A stretch of DNA of 20,425 bases from Euprymna scolopes (taxonomy: Eukaryota > Mollusca > Cephalopoda > Sepiida > Sepiolidae). Every line of letters begins with the position of its first letter. Position 1 is the first letter of the stretch. The notes under the pieces were generated by a model. The model ran no database searches, was not told where the DNA came from, and worked only from the letters and a program-made list of their open reading frames with translations. A program made the position numbers and the translations under genes. This document shows, piece after piece, positions 18,671-20,425 of the stretch. The stretch covers positions 89,886,473-89,906,897 of the forward strand of contig CM044497.1 in the NCBI GenBank assembly GCA_024364805.1. Reading direction: 5' to 3'.

Positions 18671-19114
18671 CGAACGAACCAAGAGTTCAATTTATATATA
18701 TACTAGCTGTACCCTGCTACGCGTTGCAATGGCTCAATTTGGTGTAATGGAAAAATTTAATAAAAAGAGAAAATGCATGTTTCTTATATTAGTACAGCAA
18801 AAAGTGAAAAAGAAGGCGAAAATGAAAAAAAAAATGATCTGGATCCTCGGGAGTTTCTGTCAATCATTTATGGTTTGGACTTGACCAACAATCAGTGGAT
18901 GAAGTCGAACGCAGCAAAAATGTTGAAACGCTATTTTTTTTTTTGTTGTTGTTTCCCAAAAATGTGAGTTAGTAATTAATATTTAGTTGACGGTGGGGGA
19001 GGGGGTTACTATACACAGATTCGAAAAAGTTGTCCAAAAACAAATAAATGAAAGCAAAGGTAAGTTACGTTTCTACCTAATTGGATTATTGTTTAGTGTT
19101 TTTATGTAATGTAA

Positions 19115-19390
19115 AATGTTTAATCGGCTCAAAAAACAGAAATGAATACGTTGAGTTTGGGAAAGTAAGTTGAAAACTAAAAACTATACAAAACAGTGTC
19201 TGAAACTCACCGAATATATGTTACCATGACATAAGCTGGCATAATCGGTGGGTTTCTGACACTATTTTGTATAGTTTCTTTAGTTTTCACTCACTTTCTC
19301 AAACTTAAAGTAATCAACAGTGTCCACCACCATATGTAGCTTTCAAATAACCGGATATACACTGGTTTTCGAGCCGACTAAACGTTACAT
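19115..19390. repeat. Hairpin unit R1
   Basis: The left arm 19115-19211 pairs with the right arm 19246-19390 around a loop of about 34 nt. GAGTTTGGGAAAGTAAGTTG matches CACTCACTTTCTCAAACTT inverted. The left arm lacks about 45 nt that the right arm keeps (compare R2, 19549-19592). Confidence 0.88.
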
Positions 19391-19455
19391 AAAATTAAAA
19401 GGGCTTGTATTACTAAACACAGATACAAAGAAGTTGTCAAAAAAAATATATAAAT

Positions 19456-19468
19456 AAATGTTATCAAA
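19456..19468. other. Paralogous empty site for the PLE insertion
   Basis: A single AAATGTTATCAAA, equal to the 4022-4034 copy and one base from the 4947-4959 copy. Flanks on both sides match the flanks of the left-locus insertion. Confidence 0.8.
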
Positions 19469-19519
19469 GGCAAGAAAGTAAATGTTCTACCTAACTGGAT
19501 AAGATTTTAGAGTTTTTAT

Positions 19520-19718
19520 GTAATGTATAATCGGTTCAAAACACTCAATGTTTATCGGTATATCTGAAACATGCAAATGGCGGGAGACTGTATCGAACAC
19601 ATTAAGTTTGGTGAAATTTTGGGAAAATGAGCTTAAACTAAAAAACTATACAAAATACTGTTAGGAATTCACTCAATATATGTAACCATGACGTAGGCTG
19701 GCATATAATCAGTGGCTT
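19520..19718. repeat. Hairpin unit R2, left arm and loop only
   Basis: The left arm (19520-19672) and loop (TATATGTAACCATGACGTAG, then GCTGGCATATAATCAGTGG) are present. The expected right arm (TTTCTGACAGTATTTTG and onward) is missing. Sequence departs from the repeat at about 19718, where the next foldback region begins. Confidence 0.8.
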
Positions 19719-20425
19719 TAAACTTTTGCTCGATACAGATGACGACTTTTAAAAGTCCCTTTTAGTGATTACCTGATTTGAGGATATTTGTACAACTAAA
19801 CGGCAAATCTGCTCCAAAAAATCCGGTATTATTTTACTTTAAGGCCCGTTTCACGTTCATATATAACGAAATATTTTATTGTAGATTTCGGTGTGCTAAG
19901 AACGAATCTGAAAATCGTTTCCATAGCAAAAAGAAAGTTTTCATAATATTCATGAAATTACCTTTTTAAAATTGTGTGATCACTTTTGATGTATATTTTA
20001 CTTAGAATGAGCACCCACTTTCTGGCCACATGAGAGACGGGCATTTTTCTTTGTTTCTTTGCTAAAAAATTATTTGTTTAATTTTTTTGCATGGTAATAA
20101 CCCCTGAACTCTGGGACTATTTTCCATTTCACAGCCGTAGCCTTCGTTTACGCTATGCGTGAGCATAAACGAAAGCTGTTTAGCCAATAAACATGGGGAA
20201 AAATTCCCCCTCCTCAGGTGGCTAGAAAGTGGGTGTTCAGTTTAAGTTAAATTTACATGGAAAAGTGATCGCCAGTTTTTCAAAAAATTAATTTCTTCAT
20301 ATCATAAAAACTATTTTTTTTTGCGACGGAAAAGGTTTGCAGATTCGTTTTTAGCACACCAAAATCTACAATTTTTTTTTGTTGTTGTTTACGAACGTGA
20401 GACGCACGGCCCTTAATGGAAAATT
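19719..20425. repeat. Large foldback element with arms over 200 bp, reaching the window edge
   Basis: The left arm 19831-20034 pairs with the right arm 20209-20425. Pairs include AAGGCCCG/CGGCCCTT, ATTGTAGATTTCGGTGTGCT/AGCACACCAAAATCTACAAT, GAACGAATCTG/CAGATTCGTTT, TGATCACTTTT/AAAAGTGATCG and CACCCACTTTCTGG/CTAGAAAGTGGGTG. The intervening 174 bp contain a smaller hairpin (20139-20154 with 20162-20177; AGCCTTCGTTTACGCT against AGCATAAACGAAAGCT). Pairing still holds at the last base, so the right end is outside the window. No protein is encoded; the frame 19778-19969 lies in the left arm. It differs in sequence from the hairpin units to its left. Confidence 0.88.

Larger units (their letters stand above)
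18671..19718. repeat. Composite tandem-hairpin (foldback) repeat, right locus
   Basis: Paralogue of 3345-5335. It opens with the boundary motif ACGAACGAACCAAGAG, (TA) and ACTAGCTGTACCC at 18706-18718, a sequence typical of the start of interspersed invertebrate repeats. It then follows the left locus through the GGATCC segment (18840-18845), the G-rich bit (about 18990-19006) and two hairpin units, R1 and R2. The unit junction at 19405-19510 is uninterrupted, unlike the left locus, which carries the PLE there. The frame 18773-18967 covers the leading part but encodes nothing recognisable. Confidence 0.85.

Overview
The window reads as repeat-rich, AT-rich animal genomic DNA with no convincing host protein-coding exon. 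Long (TA)n, (TG/CA)n and (ATT)n microsatellites, a decayed LINE with a restriction-enzyme-like endonuclease, a Penelope-like element (PLE) with hammerhead-like RNA motifs, and several long foldback repeats together resemble a mollusc, most plausibly a cephalopod. That assignment is an inference from repeat content and was not tested by any search.

Layout. 1-3340 is AT-rich DNA with three compound (TA)n(TG)n microsatellites. 3345-5583 is a composite foldback repeat built from two hairpin units about 465 bp apart (3658-3923 and 5019-5335), followed by inverted copies of the unit header. A 912-bp PLE fragment (4035-4946) sits between the units. It has a 13-bp target-site duplication, inverted hammerhead-like ends, the remains of a GIY-YIG endonuclease on the minus strand and a tRNA-derived, SINE-like insert. 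5584-6800 is low-complexity DNA with diverged direct repeats. 7200-8340 is strongly G/T-biased and carries a second, better-formed hammerhead motif on the minus strand (7351-7389). 8341-10578 holds nothing recognisable.

10579-11240 is a short satellite of four full units of about 160 bp and part of a fifth. It runs into a decayed trinucleotide tract (11240-11660). A 5'-to-3' non-LTR retrotransposon of the R2/R4 (Dong-like) type follows at about 11661-14817: Myb-like domain, reverse transcriptase, then PD-D endonuclease. It ends in a 116-bp (ATT)n tract. Trinucleotide repeats on both sides recall the TAA-repeat targeting known for Dong. The copy is dead, with many stops and frame changes and an apparent loss of the zinc-knuckle segment.

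14934-18670 is mostly unassigned DNA with long (TA)n and (CA)n tracts and one imperfect inverted repeat. 18671-19718 is a second locus of the same foldback repeat as at 3.3-5.6 kb. Its unit junction keeps the uninterrupted version of the PLE insertion site. 19719-20425 is a different, larger foldback whose outer arms exceed 200 bp and reach the right edge of the window.

The main interest is in mobile-element biology: a family of tandem hairpin repeats, a PLE nested in one copy with a paralogous empty site 15 kb away, and two independent hammerhead-type motifs. I see no host gene system.
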